Origin: an uncultured Mucilaginibacter sp.
GTDB lineage: Bacteria; Bacteroidota; Bacteroidia; Sphingobacteriales; Sphingobacteriaceae
Reading direction: 5' to 3'
Assembly: GCA_903864275.1 (NCBI GenBank)
Contig: CAIPFE010000028.1
Coordinates: 186,001 to 250,000 of the forward strand
Length of the DNA: 64,000 nt
The position numbers and the translations under genes are program-made. Shown here in pieces: positions 42,952-52,736 of this stretch (positions are counted from its first letter, which is position 1; every line of letters starts with the position of its first letter). The notes under the pieces are model-generated. The model was not told the origin of the DNA. It did no database searches and saw only the letters and a list, made by a program, of their open reading frames with translations.

Positions 42952-45900
42952 ATGTTAAAATCATCCCTGCTGAAAGGCTTCGTTAAACAAACTTCGGAGC
43001 AAAGCAGCAAAAAGGCTGCTGATGATTTGACGGTTGCCAATAAAGAGATAGCTTTTCAAAACGAAGAGAAGGAAAATCGGGCAGCAGAGCTGATGATTGC
43101 CAACAAAGAGCTTATTTATCAAAATGCCGAAAAAGGGAAACGTGCAGCAGAACTGGCCATTGCAAACGAAGAGCTTTTGTTTCAAAACAACGAAAAAGAA
43201 AAACGGGCTGCTGAGTTAGTGATTGCGAATAAAGAACTTTCGTTTCAAAGCGAAGAAAAGGAGCAACGCGCTGCTGAATTAGTCATCGCAAACGAAGAGC
43301 TTTTATTTCAGAATGATGAGAAAGAAAAGCGCGCCGCAGAATTAGCAATCGCAAATCAGGAACTCTTATTTCAAAACTCGGAAAAAGAAAAACGCGCCGC
43401 AGAATTAGCTATCGCAAACGAAGAGCTTTTATTTCAAAACTCGGAAAAAGAAAAACGCGCCGCAGAATTGGTTATCGCAAACCTGGAGCTTTTATTTCAG
43501 AGTAACGAAAAAGAAAAGCGTGCCCAGGAACTCGCTGTTGCAAACAAGGAACTTTTATTTCAAAATAATGAAAAAGAAAAACGTGCGGCGGAGTTAATCA
43601 TTGCAAATAAGGAACTTGCTTTTCAGAACCTGGAGAAGGAAAAGCGTGCTGCAGAGGTGATTATTGCCGGCAAAGAACTCATTGTCCAAAACGAAGAGAA
43701 AGCGAAGCGCGTTACTGAGTTAAATAAGGCAAGCCATCTGTACGCCTTCATCAGCCAGATAAAACAGGATATTTTATATGTAAAAGATGAAGAAGCGCTT
43801 TTCCACAATGCATGCCAGATAGCGATCGAATTCGGCAAGTTCAAAATAGCATGGATAGGCCTGTACGACAAAGAAAACGAAACTGTCACACTGGTTGAAC
43901 AGATAGGAATAATTGCAGAGGATATTAAAAGATTCAACGATATACCCTTAAGGGCCACATCTGCGCAACACTACATATTACACACGGGCAATTATCATAT
44001 CTGTAATGATATTTTGAACAGTCCTGAAATGGAAAGCTGGAGATCGGTAGCCGTTAAACAAGGTGTATGTTCAAGTATGGTTCTGGCTATAAAAAAAGCT
44101 GGCAGCATTATCGGCACTTTTAATTTGTATGCCGCAGAATCTAATTTTTTCAGCACAGAAGAAATTGAATTGCTGACAGAACTGGCCGCAGATATTTCTT
44201 TTGCGCTTGATATTTTTGAAAAAGAAAAAGCACTTAAGCGCGCCCAGGAATTAATGGTTCAAAATGAACGGCGTTTTCGGGTACTGATAGAGAAAAGCGC
44301 CGATATGATAACGCTTTCTACTATTGGTGGAAAGTTCATATACGGAAGCAATTCAATAATGAAAGGCCTGGGATATTCGGAGGAAGAACTGTTTAAAATA
44401 TCAGTTTTCGATATCATTCATCCGGATGAAATTTCTGAAACTGTAAAAAACAGGGATAAGATACTGCGAAATCACGGTGGGTCATTTTACTACCAACAGC
44501 GGAGGCGGCATAAAAACGGTAGCTGGATTTGGTGCGAAGGCACCCTTACCAATATGCTCCACGAGCCGGGTATCAACGCCCTGGTCTCCAATTTCCGGAA
44601 TATTACAGAGAAAAAGCTGGCTGAAGAGGGACTGTTGTTAACCCAGTTTGCAATTGACAACGCCGGGGATGCCATTTTTTGGATGACACCTGATGCCAGG
44701 ATATTTAACGTTAATGAAGCGGCATGTGTGATGCTTGGCTACAGCCGGCCAGAAATGGTTGAACTTTCCGTTCCGGATATTGATCCTCACTATAATGCTA
44801 ATAAATGGCATATTCATTTTTCGGAGCTTCGTCAAAAAGGTTCACTTTTTTTTGAAACCGTTCAACAGGCAAAGAACGGGCGGTTAATCCCTGTGGAGAT
44901 CAGGGCCAATTACATAAAATTTGGGGATGCAGAATTTAACTGTGCTTTTAGTCGCGATATTTCAGAAAGGAAAATTGCAGAGGGAAATTTGATAAAAAGC
45001 GAGACGAAACTAAAAGAAGCGCAGGCGATTGCCCATATAGGCAATTTTGAAATTGATTTAGAGAATTTTTCAGAAGTTTGGTCGGACCAGATGTACAATA
45101 TTTTAGGGGTGGAAAAGAAGGTTGCGCCGTCGGACAAATTATTCTCGTCATTTATTCACCCGGATGATATAAAATTATGCAGGGACGCTTTCTTGTCTTG
45201 CCAGGATGCATCCATGGATTATCGGCTGATACGAAAAGATGGCGTGGTAAGGTACGCCAACAGCGAATGGCGGTTTGAATTTGACAACAACAGCAAACCT
45301 GTCAGGCTTTATGGTGTGTTGCAGGATATAACAGATAGAAAACTGGCCGAGATAGAGCGTATCAAAATGGTCAACGACCTGGTACTGCGCAATACGGAGC
45401 TGGAACAATTTGGTTATATTATTTCCCATAATCTTAGATCTCCCGTGGCCAATATCATTGGTGCAGTAAGTGTATTAAATGACCCGGATTTAAACACAGA
45501 AGACAAAGAAGTATTAAGTAAAGGTATCAGCGACTCCGTTAAAAAACTTGACAACGTTGTGCAGGACCTAAACAATATTTTACAGGTAAAAGGCGAAATT
45601 AGCAACAATAAAGAGATAGTACATTTTTCGGAACTGGTTGACGATATAAAGACGAGCATCAAAAATTTGATCGACAAAAATAGTATAACAATAAAACATG
45701 ATTTTTCGGAGATAAATGGCTTGTTAACCATAAAATCTTATATGTACAGTGTATTTTACAATCTCATCTCAAACAGTATCAAATACCGAAGGCAGCATAT
45801 TCCAAGCTTTATAGTAATTGAAAGCCGGCTGGAAAAAAATAAAATGGAATTGATTTTTGCCGACAATGGCATGGGGATCAACCTTAATAAAAATGGCGGA

Positions 45901-46059
45901 GATGTATTTGGTCTGTACAAACGGTTTCACAACCATATAGAAGGCAAAGGCATGGGCTTGTTTATGGTAAAAACGCAGGTTGAAACACTCGGTGGAAAAA
46001 TCAGTATAAAAAGCACAGAAAATAAAGGGACTGAATTTAAGATTGAATTTGAGGTGTGA
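42952..46059 (+). CDS. Cytosolic GAF/PAS histidine kinase with 21-residue tandem repeats
   Basis: This encodes 1035 residues with no membrane segment. Residues 38-247 are ten tandem 21-residue units of the type EKEKRAAELAIANEELLFQN, a long coiled coil, with partial units on both sides. A GAF domain (about 262-425), three PAS domains (about 445-560, 567-690, 695-805) and a kinase core follow, with His826 in SHNLRSP. The ATPase has NLISNSIKY, DNGMGIN and GKGMGLFM. No receiver domain is attached. The sensor is cytosolic; the coil presumably transmits or sets spacing between dimer halves. Neighbours give no target. Confidence 0.92.
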   Translation: MLKSSLLKGFVKQTSEQSSKKAADDLTVANKEIAFQNEEKENRAAELMIANKELIYQNAEKGKRAAELAIANEELLFQNNEKEKRAAELVIANKELSFQSEEKEQRAAELVIANEELLFQNDEKEKRAAELAIANQELLFQNSEKEKRAAELAIANEELLFQNSEKEKRAAELVIANLELLFQSNEKEKRAQELAVANKELLFQNNEKEKRAAELIIANKELAFQNLEKEKRAAEVIIAGKELIVQNEEKAKRVTELNKASHLYAFISQIKQDILYVKDEEALFHNACQIAIEFGKFKIAWIGLYDKENETVTLVEQIGIIAEDIKRFNDIPLRATSAQHYILHTGNYHICNDILNSPEMESWRSVAVKQGVCSSMVLAIKKAGSIIGTFNLYAAESNFFSTEEIELLTELAADISFALDIFEKEKALKRAQELMVQNERRFRVLIEKSADMITLSTIGGKFIYGSNSIMKGLGYSEEELFKISVFDIIHPDEISETVKNRDKILRNHGGSFYYQQRRRHKNGSWIWCEGTLTNMLHEPGINALVSNFRNITEKKLAEEGLLLTQFAIDNAGDAIFWMTPDARIFNVNEAACVMLGYSRPEMVELSVPDIDPHYNANKWHIHFSELRQKGSLFFETVQQAKNGRLIPVEIRANYIKFGDAEFNCAFSRDISERKIAEGNLIKSETKLKEAQAIAHIGNFEIDLENFSEVWSDQMYNILGVEKKVAPSDKLFSSFIHPDDIKLCRDAFLSCQDASMDYRLIRKDGVVRYANSEWRFEFDNNSKPVRLYGVLQDITDRKLAEIERIKMVNDLVLRNTELEQFGYIISHNLRSPVANIIGAVSVLNDPDLNTEDKEVLSKGISDSVKKLDNVVQDLNNILQVKGEISNNKEIVHFSELVDDIKTSIKNLIDKNSITIKHDFSEINGLLTIKSYMYSVFYNLISNSIKYRRQHIPSFIVIESRLEKNKMELIFADNGMGINLNKNGGDVFGLYKRFHNHIEGKGMGLFMVKTQVETLGGKISIKSTENKGTEFKIEFEV
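43063..43692 (+). repeat. 63-bp coding minisatellite
   Basis: Ten in-phase 63-base units encode the 21-residue repeat. Units six and seven (around 43378-43503) are nearly identical in DNA, including synonymous positions, which points to recent duplication or gene conversion. Confidence 0.9.
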
Positions 46060-46141
46060 GTCGGGAGGAAGTCGGAAGCCCCGAATGTAAACAAAATCAC
46101 AAAGTTCGACTTAAGACTTCGGACTCAAGCCTTTTGACTTA
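46060..46141. repeat. GACTT/AGTCGGAA inverted element
   Basis: Right after the kinase stop comes GTCGGGAGGAAGTCGGAAG (46060-46078). The right arm (46103-46139) holds GTTCGACTTAAGACTTCGG, ACTCAAG and CCTTTTGACTT, imperfect complements built from the same words as 12777-12818. It separates two convergent gene ends. Confidence 0.6.
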
Positions 46142-46151
46142 GCAGCGGCTT

Positions 46152-46622
46152 CTACGGATTAAATATCCAGGGATAATTGTCAATTATTGCCTGGATAAGT
46201 TGAGGATCGCTTTTGTTTTTTTTTAAATACCTGGCCATATTTTTAAAATAAACGGTAACACTGTTCCCTGGTAAATAATAATAGTTCTCTGCGGCTATAA
46301 TTTTGAACGTTCCAAAATACAGTTTGCCGGCATCCTTGCCGATTTGGAAATTGGTTTTTTTTATATAGCTCAAAACGTTATTATACGATCTTTCGTCGGT
46401 TACTATCGACTTTGCAGGTAAGGTATCGATCACCCGTTCATCTGAATCTTTGGGGACCTCACCATCTTCAAAACTTATATTAAGCGTAGGCACAGGTACG
46501 AGATTTTCGCCAATATGAAAAAACTTTATATAATGCAACGTGGTATTTTGCCCGTAACTATTCATCGCACAGAAAAAAACTATTACCAATAGCAATGGGG
46601 TCCTCATATTAATTTTTCTCAT
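46152..46622 (-). CDS. Exported hypothetical protein
   Basis: From the ATG at 46622 the protein has 156 residues with a signal peptide (TPLLLVIVFFCAMNSYGQ). The mature part is about 130 residues of mixed strands with a lysine/tyrosine-rich end (VTVYFKNMARYLKKNKSDPQLIQAIIDNYPWIFNP). No family is recognised. A longer frame runs to 46859 but crosses the helicase promoter and has an unlikely N-terminus. An ATG at 46607 is a second candidate. Confidence 0.55.
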   Translation of the reverse strand: MRKINMRTPLLLVIVFFCAMNSYGQNTTLHYIKFFHIGENLVPVPTLNISFEDGEVPKDSDERVIDTLPAKSIVTDERSYNNVLSYIKKTNFQIGKDAGKLYFGTFKIIAAENYYYLPGNSVTVYFKNMARYLKKNKSDPQLIQAIIDNYPWIFNP

Positions 46623-46765
46623 TATTATTTCAGCATATTTTTCTAGAACGGATTTAAGGGGATAACTAATACAAATAATATATTGAAATAAATTACCAGC
46701 TAATTTATAAGAAAAGCCAAATATAGCTTTTGCTTTAAAAACCCTGCAAATTACAGTACCAAACT

Positions 46766-46798
46766 TTCGGACTTTACCGACTTTCGGACTTTCGGACT
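46766..46798. repeat. TTCGGACT octamer array upstream of helicase
   Basis: TTCGGACT (46766-46773), a variant TTACCGACT (46774-46782) and two more TTCGGACT units (46783-46798) end ten bases before the -7 box of the helicase promoter. Confidence 0.85.
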
Positions 46799-46808
46799 TC
46801 AAAAAACC

Positions 46809-46816
46809 TATCTTTG
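46809..46816 (+). promoter_or_regulatory. -7 box four bases from helicase ATG
   Basis: TATCTTTG fits TAnnTTTG perfectly. The ATG begins at 46821, four bases after the box, so transcription would start at or next to the start codon and give a leaderless mRNA. No -33 TTTG at 19-base spacing is seen; that region is the octamer array. Confidence 0.55.
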
Positions 46817-46820
46817 CCGG

Positions 46821-48167
46821 ATGGGTGTAACCTTTGAGGATTTTAAGTTTAACAGGCAAATTTTAAATGCAATTGGCGATGCCGGTTATACCGAAGCAAC
46901 GCCTATCCAGCAAAAAGCGATCCCGCCGATATTAAACGGGCAGGATGTAATGGGCATAGCGCAAACCGGTACGGGAAAAACAGCGGCCTACGTATTGCCG
47001 ATCCTGATGAAGCTGAAATATGCCCAGGGCGACCATGCACGTGCGCTTATTATTTCGCCAACGCGCGAGCTGGCCATGCAGATTGAAGAAAATGTAAAAA
47101 CATTTGCCGCCAATACCGATCTGCGTGTGGTGGTTTTATACGGCGGGCTCGGCCCTAAAACGCAGATCGGGCAGTTAAATAATGGAACAGATATTATTGT
47201 GGCCACCCCCGGCCGTTTTATGGACCTGTACCTGGCAGGCCATGTTGTGACTAAAACATTACAGGTTTTAGTACTTGACGAAGCCGATAAAATGATGGAT
47301 ATGGGCTTTATGCCGCAAATCAACCGCATTTTAGAAGTTGTGCCTGTAAAACGGCAGAATCTGCTTTTTTCGGCTACCATGTCTGATAAGATTCACGAGC
47401 TTTCCAATAATTTTCTGGAGTTCCCCACCATTATCGAGGTAACGCCGCAGGCAACCCCGGCGCAAACCGTTGATCAGCAATTATATTACGTACCCAATGT
47501 TAAAACAAAAATAAACCTGCTCAAAAAGCTGCTGGAAAAAGAAGATGATATAAAAAAGCTCATGATCTTCTGCAAAACCCGCATTGCAGCAGAGGATGTG
47601 TATAAATTTCTGTTGCGAAAATTTGGCGAAAAGGAAGTTAAGGTGTTACATGCTAATAAGGGGCAAAATACGCGTATTAATGCCATTAACGCATTTAAGA
47701 ACGACGAAGTTAAAATTTTGGTGGCAACAGATGTAGCCTCGCGGGGCATTGACGTAAGTGATGTAAGCCACGTGATAAACTTTGATGTTCCGGTGGTGAT
47801 AGAAGACTATGTTCACCGCATAGGCCGTACAGGACGCGCATACCAGTTAGGGGTGGCCGTTACTTTTTGCAACCCTGCCGAAGAATATTATACCCGTAAA
47901 ATTGAAAAGCTGATCAGGCAATCTATCCCTGTAAAGACAATTCCTGATGGTGTATTTATAGAAACGACAGCTTATGAAGAAAAGCAGGAACAGGACAAAG
48001 AGATCGACATGCAAAAGCGCAGGGAAGACCCTGATTTTAAAGGAGCATTTCACGAAAAGAAAACCCTGAACCAGCGGAAGAAATTTGATGACGCCAAATC
48101 AAAAACGTCCCGTAATCCAAAAGCAAAAAGAACGAAATCACCAAAATCGTACAGAAAGAAGCATTAA
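46821..48167 (+). CDS. DEAD-box RNA helicase, RhlE-like
   Basis: This is a 448-residue ATP-dependent RNA helicase. All motifs are in order: Q motif (FNRQILNAIGDAGYTEATPIQ), AQTGTGKT, PTRELA, TPGR, DEAD, SAT, then VATDVASRGID and HRIGRTGRA. The end is a basic tail (KTSRNPKAKRTKSPKSYRKKH) for RNA binding. RhlE-type helicases act in ribosome assembly and cold adaptation. The start is fixed by the -7 box just upstream. A membrane protein gene begins 5 bases after the stop, then gldC, so the block 46821-49201 is likely one transcript. Confidence 0.95.
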   Translation: MGVTFEDFKFNRQILNAIGDAGYTEATPIQQKAIPPILNGQDVMGIAQTGTGKTAAYVLPILMKLKYAQGDHARALIISPTRELAMQIEENVKTFAANTDLRVVVLYGGLGPKTQIGQLNNGTDIIVATPGRFMDLYLAGHVVTKTLQVLVLDEADKMMDMGFMPQINRILEVVPVKRQNLLFSATMSDKIHELSNNFLEFPTIIEVTPQATPAQTVDQQLYYVPNVKTKINLLKKLLEKEDDIKKLMIFCKTRIAAEDVYKFLLRKFGEKEVKVLHANKGQNTRINAINAFKNDEVKILVATDVASRGIDVSDVSHVINFDVPVVIEDYVHRIGRTGRAYQLGVAVTFCNPAEEYYTRKIEKLIRQSIPVKTIPDGVFIETTAYEEKQEQDKEIDMQKRREDPDFKGAFHEKKTLNQRKKFDDAKSKTSRNPKAKRTKSPKSYRKKH

Positions 48168-48171
48168 TAAA

Positions 48172-48438
48172 ATGAAATTCAGAATTACCCCCCTAAACTT
48201 TGCGAGCGCATTTTTTTTGTTCATAGCTGTTTACAGCTGGATATACGGCCTGAAAATTTCGGGCCACCAGTTTAAAAACATGAGCGGCCCCATTGGCTGG
48301 ATATTTTTACTTTTTGCATTCGTAGTATCATTTATGGATATTATGTTCCGTAATTTTTTCTCCGAAACTAAAAAAATATGGATTGTAGAGCTAAGCTTTA
48401 TAACTTTGGCGGCTATTATATTTTTACTTCTTAAATAA
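48172..48438 (+). CDS. Small membrane protein
   Basis: From the ATG at 48172 this encodes 88 residues with about three hydrophobic helices (FASAFFLFIAVYSWIYGL, WIFLLFAFVVSFMDIMF, WIVELSFITLAAIIFLLL). It starts 5 bases after the helicase stop and ends at the base before the gldC ATG, so it is translated within the operon. No family is recognised. A longer frame from 48085 overlaps the helicase and is not needed. Confidence 0.75.
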   Translation: MKFRITPLNFASAFFLFIAVYSWIYGLKISGHQFKNMSGPIGWIFLLFAFVVSFMDIMFRNFFSETKKIWIVELSFITLAAIIFLLLK

Positions 48439-48771
48439 ATGAAAACAGCCGAAATTAAACTTACAATAAACCTCGACGATAATAATGTACCTGAAAGTAT
48501 TCTTTGGGAATCAACGGATGCGCAGAATAAAGAGGCGCTGCCCGTAAAATCAATCATGCTTGCCCTATGGGACCAGAATTATAAAAACACCCTGCGTATT
48601 GACCTTTGGACCAAAGATATGCCTGTGGACGAAATGAAACGCTTTTTTTATGAAACCCTGCAAACTATGGGTGACAGCTTTCTGCGCGCCACCGGCGAAA
48701 CAAATATTGTAGAGGACCTGCGCGATTACTGCGCCCATTTTGCCGATAAAATGGAAATAAGCCCCAAGTAA
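48439..48771 (+). CDS. gldC: Gliding motility protein GldC
   Basis: This is a 110-residue soluble protein matching GldC, a protein restricted to Bacteroidota: EIKLTINLDDNNVPESILWESTDA, ALPVKSIMLALWDQNYKNTLRIDLWTKDMPVDEMKRFFYETL and ETNIVEDLRDYCAHFADKM. GldC supports, but is not fully essential for, gliding in Flavobacterium. It is found even in non-gliding members. The ATG directly follows the stop of the previous gene, indicating coupling. Confidence 0.95.
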   Translation: MKTAEIKLTINLDDNNVPESILWESTDAQNKEALPVKSIMLALWDQNYKNTLRIDLWTKDMPVDEMKRFFYETLQTMGDSFLRATGETNIVEDLRDYCAHFADKMEISPK

Positions 48772-48772
48772 A

Positions 48773-49201
48773 ATGCGCCTCAATACCTTACTATCTTTCG
48801 CCGGCTTTGTGATACTTATTGCGGGTACTTATTGCCCGATTGTTAAACCAATTATTGGCAGCTGGGATGTTTACGATGGGAACAAACCCTATGGTATTGT
48901 GATATTACTGGTTGCGGTGGTTGGTATAATCGGAACGGTTTTTAATGAGAAGAAAATTATCAGGCTTTCGGCTTGGTTATCACTTATTTTGGTGATTCTT
49001 TTTTATTTCCTGGCGATTTTAAAGGTACGGATGTCATTCAATTTCATTCCTTTGCATTTTGTGGCAAAATACCTTACCTCAAAATTAAAATTTAAATGGG
49101 GCTGGTATTTATTGTTCGGAGGACCCTTGCTGGCAATAGCGGGCATGTTGCTAAAAAACAAAGCTTTAAATAATTTCGTCCCCGGTGAAACAAAATCTTA
49201 A
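48773..49201 (+). CDS. Four-helix membrane protein
   Basis: This encodes 142 residues with four hydrophobic helices (about 7-27, 40-56, 64-84, 110-128). The ATG lies one base after the gldC stop, so it is co-translated with gldC. No motif or family is recognised. A polar loop between helices three and four (FIPLHFVAKYLTSKLKFKWGW) is basic and so cytoplasmic. Confidence 0.75.
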   Translation: MRLNTLLSFAGFVILIAGTYCPIVKPIIGSWDVYDGNKPYGIVILLVAVVGIIGTVFNEKKIIRLSAWLSLILVILFYFLAILKVRMSFNFIPLHFVAKYLTSKLKFKWGWYLLFGGPLLAIAGMLLKNKALNNFVPGETKS

Positions 49202-49289
49202 AAAATTGTTGTTATGTCAAATGTCTGTTACGTCGGTAGTAAATTTAAGGCACTTTTTTAACATATTTGTATCAGCCTAAGACAAAACA

Positions 49290-52200
49290 ATGCCAAAATT
49301 CTCCTTTCGCCTGCAGGTTTTAATTGGTTTTATACTATCTGTCACACTCGTCCTAACTGTCGGGATATTATCTTATCAAAGCATTAATAAATTAGAAGAT
49401 GATACCGTTGCCGTTGAACATACGCAAAAGGTTATAAAAACATCCACCGACTTATTGCAGCTGATGACCGATGCTGAAACGGGTATGCGCGGATTCGGTG
49501 CGACAAACGAAAAGCTTTTTCTTGATCCGTATACTTCCGCACTTCCCGGCATCAGCACTGATCTCGGACAATTAAAAGATCTTGTGCAGGATAACCCTGT
49601 GCAGGTAAAAAGGGTAGATTCTATCAATTTTTATACTTCTGCTCAGTTGGCTATTCTAAGGGAAAATATTGACACACGGCCGGTTAAAGGACTTGATTAC
49701 ATGGTGCAAAACAATATGTTTCTTAACGGGAAGCATAACATGGACCAGATACGTGCACTAAATGACCACCTTATAACAACTGAAAACCAGTTACTTGCCG
49801 CCCGCAAATCAAACTCCCAGGCATCTTCATCAAGGGTGCTTTACATTATTATCGGTGGCTCCGCTGTTTTTATGTTCATTATTATCGTATTGTTCTTTTA
49901 TATACAGGGCTCTTTTGAGCGGCAAAAGCAGATTGAAAATGATATAAAAATTACCAATGCCGAACTTGAAACTGTTCTGGCCGAAAATACCGCTAAAAAC
50001 TGGCTCCTTACCGGTGCCGGCCTGCTCAATGAAAAAATGCAGGGGCAGCAAAGCGAGGCAACGCTCGCAGAGAACATATTAACAGAAGTATGCAGCTATA
50101 CCGAAGCATTGGCAGGCACATTTTATTTATATAACGAAGATAATGAATTACTTAACTTATGTGCTTCTTATGCTTTTAACGATCCCGCTGCCTTAAAAAA
50201 GACAATTAAATTAAATGAAGGATGGCTGGGGCAGGCGGCAAAAAATAAAAAGGCAGCCGTCGTAAAAGGTAAAATAAATGATAAGCTTGAGCTTGGTTCG
50301 TCTGTAATTCTCCAGGATTTAACAGAAAGCTTTATTGTACCATTCTTTTTCGATAAAAAACTAAAGGGGGTAATGGAGGTAGCTTTCGATAAAAAATTGG
50401 AAAAGGGCAGTAGTGAATATGTCTTAAATGTAACAGAGGATATAGGGATCGCCGTAAATACTGCACAGGCCCGGTCAATAATGCACGACCTGTTATCGCA
50501 AGTGCAGCAGCAGGCTGAAGAATTGGAGACCCAGCAGGAAGAAATGCGGGTTACCAACGAAGAGTTGCTGAGCAAAACAGAAATGCTGCAGGAATCAGAA
50601 GAGGAGTTAAAATCGCAGCAGGCAGAATTGCGGAATACAAATGCTGATCTGGAAGAAAAAGCCAATTTACTCGAAGAAAAAAACCAGGCGATCGAAGAAG
50701 TGCGCCAATCTATTGATCTCAAGGTAAAAGAACTTGAAGCTACCGGAAAATTCAAGTCGGAGTTTTTGGCCAACATGAGCCATGAGTTAAGGACGCCTTT
50801 AAACAGTATTTTGGTTTTAGCGCAAATACTCAAAGACAATAAACCAGCCAATCTTTCAGAAGACCAGGTTAAATATGCTGGCGTAATATTTAATGCCGGG
50901 AATGACCTGCTTGCGCTGATCAATGATATCCTTGATCTGTCAAAAATAGAATCCGGTAAACTGGAAATGCAAAATGAGCTGGTAAATATTACCGAAGTTT
51001 TACATGACATGGAAATGTTGTTTACCGAGGTTGCCAGGAACAAAAAGATCAAATACAAATTACAGTCTGCTAAAGATTTGCCTGAAAACATAATTACCGA
51101 TAAAATGCGGGTTGAACAGATTTTAAAAAACCTGCTTTCGAATGCATTCAAGTTTACAGCAGCCAATGGTTCGGTAACCGTAAATGCACAACGGGGTAAC
51201 GATGATCAAACCATAAGTTTCAGTATTAAAGATACCGGCGTTGGTATCCCTCACGATAAACAGAAAATAATATTTGAGGCATTTCAGCAGGCTGACGGTT
51301 CAACCAGCCGCAGGTATGGTGGTACAGGTTTAGGCTTGTCAATAAGCCGCGAACTTGTAGGATTACTTGGCGGCGATATTTCTTTAACAAGTGAACCAGG
51401 CAAGGGGAGCGAATTTGTTTTAACAATACCTGTAAATCCCAAAATAACTGAAAAAGCAGCTGAAAACATTGCAACGGCAGAAACTTATGAACCTGAAGCC
51501 GGATTTTTGAAGCCTGCCAAACAAGTAGTTGCACAAAATAACCGGGAACCACTTGTGATAATCGTTGAGGATGACAAAAACTTCGCCGATATTTTGCATG
51601 ATTACGCTATTGATCATGGGTACAAATCAATAATTATAAACGAGGGTACAAACGCCGTCGAAATTATTAAAGAAAACCAGCCCGATGCGGTAGTGCTGGA
51701 TATTATGCTGCCAGGTAAAGATGGGTGGCAGATATTAAAAGAACTAAAGCAGGATGAAAGAACAGCGCATATCCCGGTTCACCTGATGTCGGCCGGCAAT
51801 GTTGCGGGTAATCGTGTGAACGTTGAAGGCGCGATCAGTTTTCTTAAAAAACCAATACCGGCTGGTGCGCTGGATAAATTATTTAATGATATTATTGAGC
51901 ATAGCGGCGTAAAATTTAAACAGATATTACTGATTGAGGACAATAAAGTACAAAGCCATGCTTTACACCACCTGATGCAAAGCCAGGGCATAACTATTGA
52001 CCAGGCTTTTGATGGCGCGTCGGCATTCAGGATGCTCAATGAAAATGAATATCAATGCGTGATCCTTGACCTTAACCTGCCCGACATAGCCGGGCTGGAC
52101 CTTTTGGATAAGATCAAAGCAATTGAGCGTTTCAAAACGCTCCCCGTTATCATAAACACAGCTATGGAACTGGACAAAATTTCGGTTAGCAGGCTGATGA

Positions 52201-52334
52201 ATTATGCCAATGCGATGGTGATAAAAACCCATAAATCTGCCGACAGGCTTATTGACGAGGTCAACTTATTTTTAAATAAGGTTCGTGAGTCAGGGGGGAC
52301 ACGAAGGGGGGGGGCAATTAATATCCGGGAATAA
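49290..52334 (+). CDS. CHASE3-GAF hybrid sensor kinase, truncated by frameshift
   Basis: This encodes 1014 residues in the present frame. Helix 1 (8-28), a CHASE3 periplasmic domain (30-180), helix 2 (183-205), GAF (240-390), a long coil (395-485), kinase with His498 in SHELRTP, and the ATPase boxes [16 protein letters not shown] and GGTGLGLSI. Two receiver domains follow with Asp804 and Asp927. The frame then runs into a nine-G tract (52306-52314) and ends after GGAINIRE. Removing one G joins it to the next frame, which supplies a third receiver domain, giving 1147 residues. It begins a five-gene signalling operon. Confidence 0.93.
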   Translation: MPKFSFRLQVLIGFILSVTLVLTVGILSYQSINKLEDDTVAVEHTQKVIKTSTDLLQLMTDAETGMRGFGATNEKLFLDPYTSALPGISTDLGQLKDLVQDNPVQVKRVDSINFYTSAQLAILRENIDTRPVKGLDYMVQNNMFLNGKHNMDQIRALNDHLITTENQLLAARKSNSQASSSRVLYIIIGGSAVFMFIIIVLFFYIQGSFERQKQIENDIKITNAELETVLAENTAKNWLLTGAGLLNEKMQGQQSEATLAENILTEVCSYTEALAGTFYLYNEDNELLNLCASYAFNDPAALKKTIKLNEGWLGQAAKNKKAAVVKGKINDKLELGSSVILQDLTESFIVPFFFDKKLKGVMEVAFDKKLEKGSSEYVLNVTEDIGIAVNTAQARSIMHDLLSQVQQQAEELETQQEEMRVTNEELLSKTEMLQESEEELKSQQAELRNTNADLEEKANLLEEKNQAIEEVRQSIDLKVKELEATGKFKSEFLANMSHELRTPLNSILVLAQILKDNKPANLSEDQVKYAGVIFNAGNDLLALINDILDLSKIESGKLEMQNELVNITEVLHDMEMLFTEVARNKKIKYKLQSAKDLPENIITDKMRVEQILKNLLSNAFKFTAANGSVTVNAQRGNDDQTISFSIKDTGVGIPHDKQKIIFEAFQQADGSTSRRYGGTGLGLSISRELVGLLGGDISLTSEPGKGSEFVLTIPVNPKITEKAAENIATAETYEPEAGFLKPAKQVVAQNNREPLVIIVEDDKNFADILHDYAIDHGYKSIIINEGTNAVEIIKENQPDAVVLDIMLPGKDGWQILKELKQDERTAHIPVHLMSAGNVAGNRVNVEGAISFLKKPIPAGALDKLFNDIIEHSGVKFKQILLIEDNKVQSHALHHLMQSQGITIDQAFDGASAFRMLNENEYQCVILDLNLPDIAGLDLLDKIKAIERFKTLPVIINTAMELDKISVSRLMNYANAMVIKTHKSADRLIDEVNLFLNKVRESGGTRRGGAINIRE

Positions 52335-52734
52335 AATTATTACCAAAAGCAGGGATGCCATAAAAGGAAAAAGAATATTGATAGTTGATGACGATATGCG
52401 CAATATTTTTGCATTAAGCAGCGCCCTGGAAAACTATGAAATGATGGTTGAAATAGCCACCAACGGTCAGGAAGCTATAAAAAAGCTGGAAGAGATTGCG
52501 GATATTGACATGGTGCTAATGGATATAATGATGCCTGTTATGGACGGGTATGAGGCGTCGAGGTATATCCGGAAACAAAGCAAATGGGCCAAACTGCCTG
52601 TGATAGCTTTAACCGCCAAGGCCATGATGAATGATCGGGAAAAGTGTATAGAAGCCGGGGCAAACGATTATATTACCAAGCCCGTTGATATGGACAGGTT
52701 AATTTCATTAATGCAGCTCTGGCTTGAAATTTAA
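52285..52734 (+). CDS. Receiver domain, probable third REC of the upstream kinase
   Basis: This frame encodes a complete receiver domain: [21 protein letters not shown], phospho-acceptor in [29 protein letters not shown] and the lysine of YITKPVDMD. There is no ATG in a sensible place; the only start (GTG at 52285) overlaps the kinase by 50 bases and would add a glycine-rich leader read from the G tract. The linker [21 protein letters not shown] is that of hybrid kinases with three receivers. It is therefore best read as the detached C-terminus of the kinase gene. Confidence 0.8.
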   Translation: MSQGGHEGGGQLISGNKIITKSRDAIKGKRILIVDDDMRNIFALSSALENYEMMVEIATNGQEAIKKLEEIADIDMVLMDIMMPVMDGYEASRYIRKQSKWAKLPVIALTAKAMMNDREKCIEAGANDYITKPVDMDRLISLMQLWLEI

Positions 52735-52736
52735 AT

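Noticed and set aside
46623..46859. N-terminal extension of the minus-strand hypothetical gene
   Set aside because: It would cross the helicase start and the octamer array and would place a signal peptide in the middle of the protein; the ATG at 46622 is better.
50168..51166. 332-codon minus-strand frame rich in Ser and Cys
   Set aside because: Shadow of the GAF, coil and kinase region of the hybrid kinase; serine/cysteine richness is what the reverse of such genes gives.
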